A stretch of DNA of 64,000 nt from Comamonadaceae bacterium (GCA_947443645.1 CANEXF010000011.1:78247-142246), one strand, 5' to 3'; positions 18,510 to 27,351 are shown, counted from the stretch's first letter. The notes: generated from the sequence alone by a model not told the origin. A program made the numbers and translations.

Positions 18510-19535
18510 ATGACGGCGATGTTGATAGAGGCCCAGAAGCTCGCCGAGCCAGCAAGCCCGGCGCCAGCAGGCGCATCGTTCGAACTGATTGAAGAAATCA
18601 CGTGGGACGAGCTGCGCCGTTCGGGCCGGCAATTTCCCTTCGAGCGTCCCTTGCTCGTCAAGGGCGGGGTCAAGCACTGGCCGGCTTTCAGCAAGTGGTC
18701 GTTCGAGCATCTGGCCGACATCTGCGAAAGTCAGGGCGCGCAAGCGCCCGTCAAGTTCACCGACGGACTGGTCGAGCAAGGCGTGACCAAAGGCAGGCCT
18801 TTTTTGCCTGTGGCGCCCTATCTGCGCGAGCTCGGCAAAGCCGCGCAGAAAGCAGCTGATCCCGAGGCCGGTTTGATCTCCAGGGCGCGCCTGGCGCAGA
18901 TCAGGCAACAGCCCGCAGGCCAGCGCTTTCACCTGAACTGGGCCCACATGCAGTCATTTAGGCCCACCACGCTGTATCTGGCGCAGTGGGACATCCTTGA
19001 AAAATACCGCCAGTTGCGGCTCGACCTGCTGATTAAAAGCCTGTGGCCAGGCCTGCGCATGACCTGGGAATATGTCTTCCTGGGTCCGGCCAACACCGTC
19101 ACGGGCCTGCACAACGATTTTCCGCACAACTGGTTTTGCCAGTTCAGGGGCGTCAAGGAGTTCATGCTGTTCGCGCCGGATCAAAGCGCACACCTGCACC
19201 CTGCCCGGAAATACGACTGGGGCGCCACGCTGAGCGAGATCAATGTCTCGCGCCTGCATGAAGATGGCGAACAGCGCGCTAACCAGCTTGCGTCTTTCGA
19301 GAAAGCCAGCGGTATCTACGCGCGCGTGGAAGCCGGTGACGCCCTCTTCATACCCAAACGCACCTGGCACAGCGTGGTGTCACTGGAGCCCTCCATCAGC
19401 CTGGGGGTGTTTGGCCTGACGCCCTACGAAGTGGCCAGCGGTGGCGCCTGGGCCACACTGCGCGACTGGGCCCACCATCTGCGCCTGTTCCGCTGGGGCA
19501 ACTGCACCTGCCACCAGGCGCTGAAAAAAGTCTAG
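18510..19535 (+). CDS. Cupin-8 / JmjC-like domain protein
   Basis: A 341-residue cupin-like protein related to JmjC dioxygenases. After an N-terminal FERPLLVKGGVKHWPAFSKWS segment, the iron-binding His-x-Asp motif appears as GLHNDFPHNWFCQ near residue 200, and the distal His as FIPKRTWHSVVSLE near residue 287. Such proteins are Fe(II)/2-oxoglutarate hydroxylases, some acting on protein or tRNA. The substrate here is unknown. Its stop codon shares the palindromic CTAG with the stop of the convergent kinase gene. Confidence 0.85.
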   Translation: MTAMLIEAQKLAEPASPAPAGASFELIEEITWDELRRSGRQFPFERPLLVKGGVKHWPAFSKWSFEHLADICESQGAQAPVKFTDGLVEQGVTKGRPFLPVAPYLRELGKAAQKAADPEAGLISRARLAQIRQQPAGQRFHLNWAHMQSFRPTTLYLAQWDILEKYRQLRLDLLIKSLWPGLRMTWEYVFLGPANTVTGLHNDFPHNWFCQFRGVKEFMLFAPDQSAHLHPARKYDWGATLSEINVSRLHEDGEQRANQLASFEKASGIYARVEAGDALFIPKRTWHSVVSLEPSISLGVFGLTPYEVASGGAWATLRDWAHHLRLFRWGNCTCHQALKKV

Positions 19536-20992
19536 CCAGCGCCAGGCGCTTGCGATTCGGACAAGAGCCGTTCAAACGGCAAGCCCTGCTTGACCAGAAC
19601 CACCGTGCAAGGCGCGGCCATCGCCACCTTGATGGGCACTGTGGCCAGCAAGCGCTGCATCTTCAAGCCATGGGTGGCGGCGCCCATGACGATCACATTG
19701 ACCCGGTTTCCCACCGCGTAATTGACGAGAGCCTGCGCCACATCAACAGACTCCAGCACATGACAGGAGCTTTGCTGTCCCGGCAGATCAAGCGGCTGCG
19801 CCCATTGCCGCAAACGGCTCAGGTAGCGCCTGTGCACCACTGTTTCACTGGTCTCGTCGCTGGTCGAGCTGGTTTGACCGGGTGAGATCACCGTCACGCA
19901 GGCCAGCCGCGCACCGGGCCGGGTACCCAGCGTTCGCGCAACGGCCTGACGCAGCGAATAAAGTGTCTCGTCCGTGCTGTCCTGGTTGGGCAGTGCGACC
20001 ATCACGATAGGCACTTCATCGATCTGCTGCGCCGCAAGCGGGCTGGGCTGGTAGTGCATGCCGGCCGCCTTGAACCAGCGCTTGAGATGCGTGCGCCAGC
20101 CCGTGTCCTGCCTACGCTCGCCGCGCTCGGTCACCGTGACCTGTTCAGGATGGCGCAGGTCAAACGCCAGCAAGGCGGCAGAGCTGTAACGCTTGGCGGC
20201 CTCTGGCTCCAGGCAGCGCAATATGACTTCCTGCAGCCATGGCGGCAAGTCGGCGCGCAAGCGGCGTGGCGGCACCGGGTCCATCCACAGGCGCTGACGC
20301 AGCCCGCCTTCGGTTTGAGGTGACCCAAAAGGCAATTCGCCGGTAGCCAGCTGGTAGAGCATCACGCCGATGGCAAAGATGTCGCTGCGCGGGTCGCCCC
20401 TGACGCCAACGACTTGCTCGGGCGCGATCCAGGACGGCGAACCCACGGCCTTGCGCAGCTGCTCGGCCAGCAGGTCGGGGTAATGGGCGTTGCAGGACAA
20501 ACCGAAATCGAGCAGGACCGCATTGCCGTCCGGGCGAATCAACACGTTGGCCGGTTTCAAGTCCAGATGCACGGTGTTTTGCTGATGCAGGCTGTGCACT
20601 GCCAGCGAGACCGCCACGCCGAGTCGGGCCAGCTCGTCCACACCCGTGAGCGCTGGCCTGTCGGGGCTGCGTTCAAGCCAGTGCTCCAGCGTCTTCCCGT
20701 CGACGTACTCCATCACCAGATAGGGCACGTTTTCAAGATCACCGGCGGCCACGAAACGCGGTACGTGCGGGCCGCTCACGACCTGCAGGATCTGGTGCTC
20801 CACCTCGAAACTGACGATGTTTTCAGCGCCGTCGCCAGCCGTCATGCGCGGTACCTTCATCACCATGGGAAAGCCCGGATCGCGCACGCCCTGGCTGTAA
20901 TGCACACGGTAGATATGCGCCATGCCGCCGGCATGAAGGCACTCGTCGATGGTGAATCCGTCAAGCTCCGCGCCTGGCTGCATCAGTTTCAT
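19532..20992 (-). CDS. Ser/Thr protein kinase fused to a universal stress domain
   Basis: A 486-residue cytoplasmic protein. Residues about 12-275 are a Hanks-type kinase: glycine-rich loop HAGGMAHIYRV, ATP Lys in MVMKVPR, catalytic HLDLKPANVLI (His-Leu-Asp in place of HRD, Asp kept), DFG in LLDFGLS, and APEQ. Residues about 325-470 form a UspA-like domain (IVMVALPNQDSTDETLY; VNVIVMGAATHG; APCTVVLVKQG with the G-rich nucleotide pattern). No membrane segment or PASTA repeats. The start overlaps the stop of the phosphoesterase gene by ATGA, so the two are translationally coupled. Targets unknown. Confidence 0.88.
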   Translation of the reverse strand: MKLMQPGAELDGFTIDECLHAGGMAHIYRVHYSQGVRDPGFPMVMKVPRMTAGDGAENIVSFEVEHQILQVVSGPHVPRFVAAGDLENVPYLVMEYVDGKTLEHWLERSPDRPALTGVDELARLGVAVSLAVHSLHQQNTVHLDLKPANVLIRPDGNAVLLDFGLSCNAHYPDLLAEQLRKAVGSPSWIAPEQVVGVRGDPRSDIFAIGVMLYQLATGELPFGSPQTEGGLRQRLWMDPVPPRRLRADLPPWLQEVILRCLEPEAAKRYSSAALLAFDLRHPEQVTVTERGERRQDTGWRTHLKRWFKAAGMHYQPSPLAAQQIDEVPIVMVALPNQDSTDETLYSLRQAVARTLGTRPGARLACVTVISPGQTSSTSDETSETVVHRRYLSRLRQWAQPLDLPGQQSSCHVLESVDVAQALVNYAVGNRVNVIVMGAATHGLKMQRLLATVPIKVAMAAPCTVVLVKQGLPFERLLSESQAPGAG

Positions 20993-21738
20993 TGCCCCAA
21001 CTCCAGCCTGTCGGCAAAGTAGCTCGGCAGTCCGGCGCGCCTGATGGCAGCGGCCGCCGCATACTGGTCGTATGGCACGCGCTGAAACGTGATCTGCAAT
21101 TGCGTGGTGTCAAACATCGCGTACATGGCCTGCGCAATGCCATCGCGCGGCTGGCCGACCGAGCCTATCGTGGCCAGCCAGTGCCTGTGCCTGGGCACAG
21201 GGATGGCCACGCCAGCCGTGGGCCGGAACTTCATCAGCGCAGCGCCTGCGCCCCGGTAATACAAGGTTTGCAGGTGCACATGACCGCCAAAGACATGGCG
21301 CACATCAGGCGAGGCGACGGCGTCCAGACTGGCTGACGCTGCGCGCTCATCAGACACATAGCGCCAACGTTCGGGCTCATTGGCGCTGGCGTGAACCAGC
21401 ATGACCGAGCCCTGCTCCAGCGTGAGCGGCAAGCTGTCCAGAAACTGCCGCTGGCTGCTGCTCAGTTGCTCATGGGTCCATCTGGCTGTGCTTTCACCGA
21501 CCGTCCGGACCTCGTCGGGCGGGCGCACCGCCATCTCGTCGTGGTTGCCCTTGATCAGCCAGGCACCCTCGGCGGCCAAGGCCTGCACGCGTTCAAGCAC
21601 GGCCACCGGGTCTGCGCCGTAACCGACCAGATCACCAAGCAGTGCAAACTGCTGCGCGCCCTGGGACCGGGCGTGCGCCAGGCAGGCGTCAAGCGCCTGG
21701 ATATTGGCGTGAATGTCTGACAGCAAAGCCAGCTTCAT
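20989..21738 (-). CDS. Metallophosphoesterase (calcineurin-like), coupled to the kinase
   Basis: A 249-residue phosphoesterase. Metal-binding motifs are LLSDIHANIQAL near residue 5, LGDLVGYGADP near residue 34, GNHDE near residue 64 and the late GGHVHLQ near residue 155. The start at 21738 is chosen because MKLALLSDIHAN is the family N-terminus. It is upstream of and overlaps the kinase-Usp gene (ATGA). The pairing suggests an opposing phosphatase or a nucleotide phosphodiesterase in the same regulatory unit. Which one is undetermined. Confidence 0.86.
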   Translation of the reverse strand: MKLALLSDIHANIQALDACLAHARSQGAQQFALLGDLVGYGADPVAVLERVQALAAEGAWLIKGNHDEMAVRPPDEVRTVGESTARWTHEQLSSSQRQFLDSLPLTLEQGSVMLVHASANEPERWRYVSDERAASASLDAVASPDVRHVFGGHVHLQTLYYRGAGAALMKFRPTAGVAIPVPRHRHWLATIGSVGQPRDGIAQAMYAMFDTTQLQITFQRVPYDQYAAAAAIRRAGLPSYFADRLELGQ

Positions 21739-21860
21739 GGTATTCCTTGTTGGTTCCGGCAAATCAACGTCTGTGCGCATCATGCCTGATGCCGTTTGCC
21801 CAGCACTTGCCCTTGATCAATTGCCGGTGCCGCTCGACTGCGGCCTGCAAGCCGCAAGCT

Positions 21861-22955
21861 ATGATGAATCGCATGAAGCGCACGCCAGTTCTACCCCTTT
21901 GGTCTTTGATAGCGCCGCTGATAGGCTGGGCCATGCTGCTGCTGCTGTGGTTAAGCCCCGGCGTGGCCTACACCGCGCTGCTGGCGCTGGGCATGCTGGG
22001 CTGCGTACTGGCCGCAGTCCACCACGCCGAGGTGATTGCGCACCGCGTCGGCGAGCCTTACGGCACGCTGGTTCTGGCCGTCGCGGTGACGGTGATTGAA
22101 GTGGCGCTCATCGTGTCGCTGATGTTGTCAGGTGGCCCAAGCACCACCGCGCTGGCGCGAGACACGGTGTTTGCCGCCGTGATGATCATTCTCAACGGCA
22201 TGGTCGGCTTGTGCCTGTTGGTCGGGGGCAGCCGCTTCGGCGAGCAAAGCTTTGGCCTGTATGGCGTCAGCGCCTCACTGGCGACCCTGGCGGCCATCGC
22301 GGTACTGACCATGGTGCTGCCAAACTACACCACCACCATTGCCGGACCTTTTTACAGCGTGGCTCAGCTGGGTTTCATCGCTGTGGTCTCGGTGTTTATT
22401 TACGGCACCTTTGTGCTGGTTCAGACCGTGCGCCACCGCGACTATTTTCTGCCTGAAGAAGCTTTTGAAAATGAAGAAGTTCACGCAGCGCCGCCCAGCG
22501 TGCGGATCGCCCTGGCCAGCCTGGCCCTGTTGCTGACTTGTCTGACTGCAGTGGTGTTGCTGGCCAAGGCCCTGGCGCCAGCGATTGAAGCGGCCGTCGC
22601 GGCGGCCGGTGCGCCCAAGGCGGTTGTTGGCGTCATCATTGCGGCGGTCGTGCTGTTGCCAGAAGGCCTGGCGGCACTGCGGGCCGCACGGGCCAACCGG
22701 CTGCAGACCAGCCTGAATCTGGCGCTCGGCTCGGCGCTGGCCAGCATAGGCCTGACCATTCCTGCGGTGGCCATGGTCTCGCTGGCTACCGGCTGGACGC
22801 TCACGCTGGGTCTGGATACCAAGTCTTCGGTACTGTTGCTGCTGTCGCTGTTTGTCGCCACCTTGTCGCTGGGTACCGGGCGAACCACCGTGCTGCAAGG
22901 CGTGGTGCACCTGGTGATTTTTGCGACCTATCTTTTCACCACCGTGATTCCCTGA
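21861..22955 (+). CDS. ChaA-like calcium/sodium:proton antiporter (CaCA family)
   Basis: About 364 residues with ten or eleven membrane segments. The CaCA alpha-repeats are visible as EPYGTLVLAVAVTVIEVAL near residue 60 and VIIAAVVLLPEGLAALRAAR near residue 258, each with the ion-binding Glu, and an acidic central loop (EEAFENEEVH) separates the halves. It fits the ChaA type. Start is uncertain between ATGs at 21861, 21864 and 21873. The last 28 bp overlap the convergent waaA gene. It is divergent from the phosphoesterase-kinase pair, with about 120 bp between. Confidence 0.87.
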   Translation: MMNRMKRTPVLPLWSLIAPLIGWAMLLLLWLSPGVAYTALLALGMLGCVLAAVHHAEVIAHRVGEPYGTLVLAVAVTVIEVALIVSLMLSGGPSTTALARDTVFAAVMIILNGMVGLCLLVGGSRFGEQSFGLYGVSASLATLAAIAVLTMVLPNYTTTIAGPFYSVAQLGFIAVVSVFIYGTFVLVQTVRHRDYFLPEEAFENEEVHAAPPSVRIALASLALLLTCLTAVVLLAKALAPAIEAAVAAAGAPKAVVGVIIAAVVLLPEGLAALRAARANRLQTSLNLALGSALASIGLTIPAVAMVSLATGWTLTLGLDTKSSVLLLLSLFVATLSLGTGRTTVLQGVVHLVIFATYLFTTVIP

Positions 22956-24304
22956 AGCAAGGGCTGCAGTGCCGCCAGCGTGCGTGCCGTGGCGCCGCGG
23001 TTGCGTGCCGCGAAGGCCAGGCCAGCAGCGGCAGCGCGGGCTTGCGCCTTGCGGTCCCTGGTCATCAGCAGCCCTGTCAGCACAGCCTGCGCCAGGCTGC
23101 TGACGCGCAGCGCGGCGCCAGCGGATTCGGCCTGGTTGGCAGCCTCGGAAAAATTGAAAGTGTGCGGGCCCATCACCACCGGGCAGGCACAGGCCGCGGC
23201 TTCAATCAGGTTCTGGCCACCCAGCGGCGCAAAGCTGCCGCCCAAAAGAGCCACGTCGCTGAGCGCGTAGTAAAGCGCCATCTCGCCCAGCGAGTCGCCC
23301 AGCCAGACGTCGGCCTGCATCGCCTGCTCGCTTTCGGCCGGCCCCGCGCTCCAGCCCGATCGACGCGAAACCCGCAGGCCATGCTGCTCGGCCAGCGCCG
23401 CCACTTGCTCGAAGCGCTGCGGATGGCGCGGCACCACCAGAAACTTGGGCAAAGCCTGGGGTGGCGGCGAGCGCCATAAGGACGTGGGTTTGTCCACTAT
23501 TGATTCCATAGCTGCTTGCGCCCGTGCATCCTCGATCAGGGCAGTTATTTCACGAAAGAAATCAGCCTCTTCGCCGTCGCGCGAACTGGCGAACATCAGC
23601 ACCGGCTGCGGCAGTGCGAGTCGCCATGCCTTGCCCATGGCTTGCTGCTCAGCGCTGACGCTGGCGTCAAACTTGAGGTTGCCAAAAATGCCGCCCACTT
23701 CGGCGCCCAGCATGCGAAAGCGCACGGCATCTTCCTGCGTCTGCGCCAACACCCTGGATAAGCCGCGATAGGCCGGGCCGGACAGCAGGCTCCAGCGTCT
23801 GGCCTGACGCAAGGACTTGTCAGACAACCTGCCGTTGACCAGCACCAGCGGCAGCGCGCGCGCCCGCGCCTCAGCCACCACGCAAGGCCAGACCTCGGTT
23901 TCCATCAGCAGGCCAAGGCGCGGCTTGAAATGATCGAAAAAACGCGCCACCACGGCAGGCGTGTCCCAGGGCTGCCAGACCTGTACATCGCCCGGCTGCA
24001 ACAACGCAAGACCTTCGGCGCGACCAGTGGCCGTGCCGTGAGTCAGCAGGATGCGCAAGCCCGGATGCTGCGCGCGCAAGGCCTTGAGCAAGGCCGCAGC
24101 AGTGCGTGTTTCGCCCAGGGAAACGGCATGCACCCACAGCAGCTCAGAAGCGGCTTCCGGCGGCTGGCTGTAGCGGCCAAAGCGCTCCTCCACCGCCACG
24201 CCATAGCCCGACTCCTGCCAGCTGCGGCGCGCCAGCTTGCGGCGCAGCAAGGGTTGCCCCAGCCACATCAGCAGCGCATACAAACGAAAAACCAGCGAAC
24301 TCAT
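22928..24304 (-). CDS. waaA: 3-deoxy-D-manno-octulosonic acid transferase
   Basis: A 458-residue Kdo transferase (WaaA/KdtA) that adds Kdo to lipid IV-A at the cytoplasmic face of the inner membrane. The N-terminal anchor (LVFRLYALLMWLGQPLL) is followed by the conserved LLWVHAVSLGETRTAAALL near residue 45, with catalytic Glu, then LLMETEVWP and the C-terminal GGSFAPLGGQNLIEAAA. Start at 24304 from the family N-terminus. Residues about 260-270 (RAQAAMESIV) are encoded by a family B repeat between the two glycosyltransferase domains. Overlaps waaC by ATGA. Confidence 0.95.
   Translation of the reverse strand: MSSLVFRLYALLMWLGQPLLRRKLARRSWQESGYGVAVEERFGRYSQPPEAASELLWVHAVSLGETRTAAALLKALRAQHPGLRILLTHGTATGRAEGLALLQPGDVQVWQPWDTPAVVARFFDHFKPRLGLLMETEVWPCVVAEARARALPLVLVNGRLSDKSLRQARRWSLLSGPAYRGLSRVLAQTQEDAVRFRMLGAEVGGIFGNLKFDASVSAEQQAMGKAWRLALPQPVLMFASSRDGEEADFFREITALIEDARAQAAMESIVDKPTSLWRSPPPQALPKFLVVPRHPQRFEQVAALAEQHGLRVSRRSGWSAGPAESEQAMQADVWLGDSLGEMALYYALSDVALLGGSFAPLGGQNLIEAAACACPVVMGPHTFNFSEAANQAESAGAALRVSSLAQAVLTGLLMTRDRKAQARAAAAGLAFAARNRGATARTLAALQPLLQGITVVKR
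23497..23528 (+). repeat. Family B repeat fragment inside waaA
   Basis: CTATTGATTCCATAGCTGCT followed by TGCGCCCGTGCA matches family B. It is in frame in waaA and encodes part of the linker after the donor-domain start. Confidence 0.75.
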
Positions 24305-25407
24305 GGTGTCAGACCTTCCTGGCTTGCGCTGGGCATATGGCACAGGCAAGTCTGCCAGGCCTGCCAGACCGCATCGACCGTCGGCGTGGGTTGGGCAAAA
24401 ACGCTGCGCTGCCAGGGCTTGTGCAGGGGGCCGGTACGCCAGGCGGTGTCAAAGTTGTAGATCTGCACATGCGGCAGGTCCAGCGCCACGGCGATATGGC
24501 TCACGCCGCTGTCCACACCAATCACGCCGGCACTGCCGGCCAGCGCGTCACACAGCGCATCGACTGTCATCAGGGGAAGCACCAGTGCGGCTGGATCATC
24601 CCCTTTTTCCTTGCCCGCGTTGAGCGCCTGCGCGATGGCCTGGCTGGTCGCCAACTCTTTTGGGCTGCCGTGCGCAAGCGCGATCTGGAAGCCCTGGTCT
24701 ATCAGACGCTGGCCAAGCGCCAGCCAGTGCGTGATGGGCCATTCCTTGTCGGTACGCGAGGTGCCATGCACCAGCACAACGGTTTTCAATGGCACCTGAT
24801 CTGCTCTATTTTCAATAGCTGCTGACGCACTGTATTCGAGCTTTACAGGCCTTTTCAGACCAAAATCAGGCGAAGCCTGTGCCCGATCGTGGGCGTCAGG
24901 CAAGGTGTAGCCCAGCGCCCTGGCCGCCAGTTCACGCGAGCGTTGCACCGCGTGACTGTGCGGCGCGATGTGAAACGCCACATCGGCCACCCAGCGCGTC
25001 GGTGCCTCGTAGGCCGAGCCCTCGGTCTGGTTGGCCAGCGCATAGCGCTTGCCGCCTTTGCCGCCGCGTTCAGCGCTCACGCGAGCGAGTCGCGCAATCA
25101 GCGCAGACTTGCTCAGCCCCTGCAGATCAATCACCGCGTCATAGGATTGCAGCTGCAGCTCGGCCTTGAAGGCGCGCCATTCGCGGCGCGTGTCAGCGCG
25201 CCAGAACGACTTGCGCCAGCGCCTGATCTCGCAGGCAATCACGCGCTGCACGCCGGCGCAGCGCAGCAGCAAGGGTGCAAAAGCCTTTTCAACCACCCAG
25301 TCGATCTGCGCGTCTGGCAGCGCAGCATGAATGTCCTGAACCACAGGCAGCGTATGCACCACGTCGCCCAGCGAAGAGAGTTTGACGATAAGTATTCTGG
25401 CCCCCAC
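24301..25407 (-). CDS. waaC: Lipopolysaccharide heptosyltransferase I, N-terminus in a family A repeat
   Basis: A GT9 heptosyltransferase adding the first heptose to Kdo2-lipid A. The family N-terminus (ILIVKLSSLGDVVHTLP) begins at about 25395. GTSRTDKEWP and DSGVSHIAVALDLP mark the GT-B domains. The reading frame stays open upstream to a TTG at 25584 through two family A copies. I prefer the GTG at 25407, which lies in the GTGGGGGC end of the repeat itself and gives 368 residues. The TTG start would overlap the upstream stop. A family B fragment near 24806-24832 encodes SASAAIENRA. Downstream it overlaps waaA by ATGA. Confidence 0.92.
   Translation of the reverse strand: MGARILIVKLSSLGDVVHTLPVVQDIHAALPDAQIDWVVEKAFAPLLLRCAGVQRVIACEIRRWRKSFWRADTRREWRAFKAELQLQSYDAVIDLQGLSKSALIARLARVSAERGGKGGKRYALANQTEGSAYEAPTRWVADVAFHIAPHSHAVQRSRELAARALGYTLPDAHDRAQASPDFGLKRPVKLEYSASAAIENRADQVPLKTVVLVHGTSRTDKEWPITHWLALGQRLIDQGFQIALAHGSPKELATSQAIAQALNAGKEKGDDPAALVLPLMTVDALCDALAGSAGVIGVDSGVSHIAVALDLPHVQIYNFDTAWRTGPLHKPWQRSVFAQPTPTVDAVWQAWQTCLCHMPSASQEGLTP
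24806..24832 (+). repeat. Family B repeat fragment inside waaC
   Basis: CTATTTTCAATAGCTGCTGA followed by CGCACTG matches the left half of family B and is in frame in waaC between its two Rossmann domains. Confidence 0.65.
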
Positions 25408-25562
25408 GCTTGTCGCTTCGCGTACTGCCCTGCCCCCCGAGGGGGCTAATTTCCCTAGGGGCGGCCCGTCGGGAAATTGAGTGTTTCCCACGCTTTTAAC
25501 TTCGTGTAATCCGCTGCCCCCTGAGGGGGCCGTGCTTGCTTGGGGCTGCCCGGCGCTGCGCA
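25399..25562 (+). repeat. Two family A repeats at the waaC 5' end
   Basis: Two head-to-tail family A copies (from 25399 and about 25487) separate the phosphomannomutase stop from the conserved start of WaaC. Both are open in the waaC frame (SAGQPQASTAPSGGS; REATSVGA). Confidence 0.9.
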
Positions 25563-25580
25563 CTTCGTCCTCTGGCGCGG

Positions 25581-27038
25581 TCAATGTGCTGGTGCTGTGA
25601 AGCTGGCGTCGGGCTTGACGCTGCGCAGCAAGGCCAGCATGTCGGCCTCGATGCGGGCCAGCGCCTGCTGCGTGTGTCCCTCAAAGCGCAGTACCAGCAC
25701 CGGCGTGGTGTTGGATGCGCGGATCAAACCAAAGCCATCAGGCCAGTCGACGCGCACGCCGTCAATAATGGAGATTTGGGCCCCCACGCTTATCGCTTCG
25801 CGTATGACGCTGCCCCCCGAGGGGGCTGTGCTTGCTTGGGGCGGCCCGGCGCTGCGCACGGCCTCCACGGCTAGATCGATCAGCTTGGTTACAACAGTAT
25901 GCTGCTCCCCCTCTTTGCAGGCGACGTTGAGCTCGGGCGTGCTGAAGCTGGTCGGCAAAGCATTGAGCAAGGCGCTGGCATCGGCCACGCGGCTGACGAT
26001 TTCCAGCAGGCGCGCGCCGGCATAAGTGCCGTCGTCAAAACCGTACCAGCGCTCCTTGAAGAAGATGTGGCCGCTCATCTCACCGCCCAAAGGCGAGTTG
26101 ATTTCCTTCATCTTGGCCTTGATCAGCGAGTGACCGGTCTTGTACATCAGCGGCACACCACCGGCCGCCACAATCTCGGGCGCCAGCCGCTGCGAGCATT
26201 TCACGTCAAACAATATCGTGCCGCCCGGCACGCGCGACAACACGTCACGCGCAAACAGCATCATCTGCCGGTCAGGATAAATGTTTTGACCATCCTTGGT
26301 CACTATGCCCAGACGGTCACCGTCGCCGTCGAAGGCCAGGCCAAGCTCTGCATCCGAAGTTTGCAGCGCCGCGATCAGGTCTGAGAGGTTTTCCGGTTTG
26401 CTCGGGTCAGGATGGTGGTTGGGAAAGTTGCCGTCGACTTCGCTGAACAGCTCAATCACCTCGCAACCCAGCGCGCGAAAGATTGCCGGCGCAGACGCAC
26501 CCGCAATGCCATTGCCCGAGTCGATCACGATCTTCATGGGTCGTGCCATTTGAATGCCTGAGACTATGCGCTCGCGGTAGGCTTGCTCGACGTTTGCCTG
26601 GCTGATCACGCCGATGGTGTGCGCCTCAACACCTGCATCGGCTTGCATCATGCGGCGCAATTCCTGGATGTCCTCGCCATAAATCGCCCGGCCGGCCAGC
26701 ACCATCTTGAAGCCGTTGTAGTCCTTGGGGTTGTGGCTGCCGGTGACCTGAATGCCAGAGCTGGCCAGCGTGTTGGCGGCAAAATAAAGCATCGGTGTGG
26801 TGACCATGCCTACATCCACCACATTGATGCCACTGGCGGCCAGACCGCGCATCAAGGCGGCACCCAGCGAAGGGCCGCTGAGCCGGCCGTCGCGGCCAAC
26901 CGCCACGGTTTTTTCACCCTCCTTGAGCGCCATGCGGCCAAAGGCTCTTCCTAGCGCTTCTGCCATCTCGTCATTGATGGTCGACGGCACGACGCCACGT
27001 ATGTCGTAGGCCTTGAAAATGGATGCGTTGACTTGCAT
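25581..27038 (-). CDS. Phosphomannomutase/phosphoglucomutase (AlgC-like) with in-frame repeat
   Basis: A 485-residue alpha-D-phosphohexomutase interconverting the 1- and 6-phosphates of mannose or glucose for LPS and exopolysaccharide precursors. Start at 27038 (MQVNASIFKAYDIRG). The phosphoserine loop ASGIQVTGSHNPKDYNG is near residue 105, the metal loop LAFDGDGDRLG near residue 245, sugar loop GGEMSGH near 325 and the C-terminal phosphate site RASNTTPVLVLRFEG near 445. Residues about 394-419 are from a family A repeat ([15 protein letters not shown]), before domain 4. All catalytic loops are intact. Confidence 0.93.
   Translation of the reverse strand: MQVNASIFKAYDIRGVVPSTINDEMAEALGRAFGRMALKEGEKTVAVGRDGRLSGPSLGAALMRGLAASGINVVDVGMVTTPMLYFAANTLASSGIQVTGSHNPKDYNGFKMVLAGRAIYGEDIQELRRMMQADAGVEAHTIGVISQANVEQAYRERIVSGIQMARPMKIVIDSGNGIAGASAPAIFRALGCEVIELFSEVDGNFPNHHPDPSKPENLSDLIAALQTSDAELGLAFDGDGDRLGIVTKDGQNIYPDRQMMLFARDVLSRVPGGTILFDVKCSQRLAPEIVAAGGVPLMYKTGHSLIKAKMKEINSPLGGEMSGHIFFKERWYGFDDGTYAGARLLEIVSRVADASALLNALPTSFSTPELNVACKEGEQHTVVTKLIDLAVEAVRSAGPPQASTAPSGGSVIREAISVGAQISIIDGVRVDWPDGFGLIRASNTTPVLVLRFEGHTQQALARIEADMLALLRSVKPDASFTAPAH
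25780..25859 (+). repeat. Family A repeat inside the phosphomannomutase gene
   Basis: A complete copy of about 80 bp from GCCCCCACGC to CGGCGCTGCG with the CCCCCCGAGGGGG core, read antisense by the gene without stop or frameshift. Confidence 0.92.
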
Positions 27039-27351
27039 GAAGGCTCTTTGTGAAAGTTGGTATGGCAGCAGCGATTTCGCTGACGTTGCCGCAAACGCGT
27101 GAGAAAAGCAATTGTAGGTGGCATGCCAGACCAAGACGACACAAGTCGTCTGCCTCCTACGGCTGAGGGCACAGGTCCGAAAACGGCCCCTCAATCGCTG
27201 CGGCAGGTTTAGTATTCAGCCCATGGCGGACGCGGGCCGGCGCAATGACCAGGACGCTTAGCTCGTGCATGGCGCGGTGCCATGCACGCAATGCCACTGA
27301 ACTTGTAAAAGCAGACTTCATATTTGCCAGCGACACTAGGGGCACAAGACC
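27039..27351. other. Intergenic region between phosphomannomutase and ogt
   Basis: A 313-bp gap between two divergent genes. It must hold both promoters. The only structure I see is the perfect inverted repeat at 27264-27288. The short reading frames here have no recognisable content. Confidence 0.5.
27264..27288. promoter_or_regulatory. Perfect 10-bp inverted repeat upstream of ogt
   Basis: CGTGCATGGC and GCCATGCACG flank the 5-base loop GCGGT, 63 bp before the ogt start codon. There is no T-run, so it is less likely to be a terminator. It could be an operator or an RNA hairpin in the ogt leader. Confidence 0.5.
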
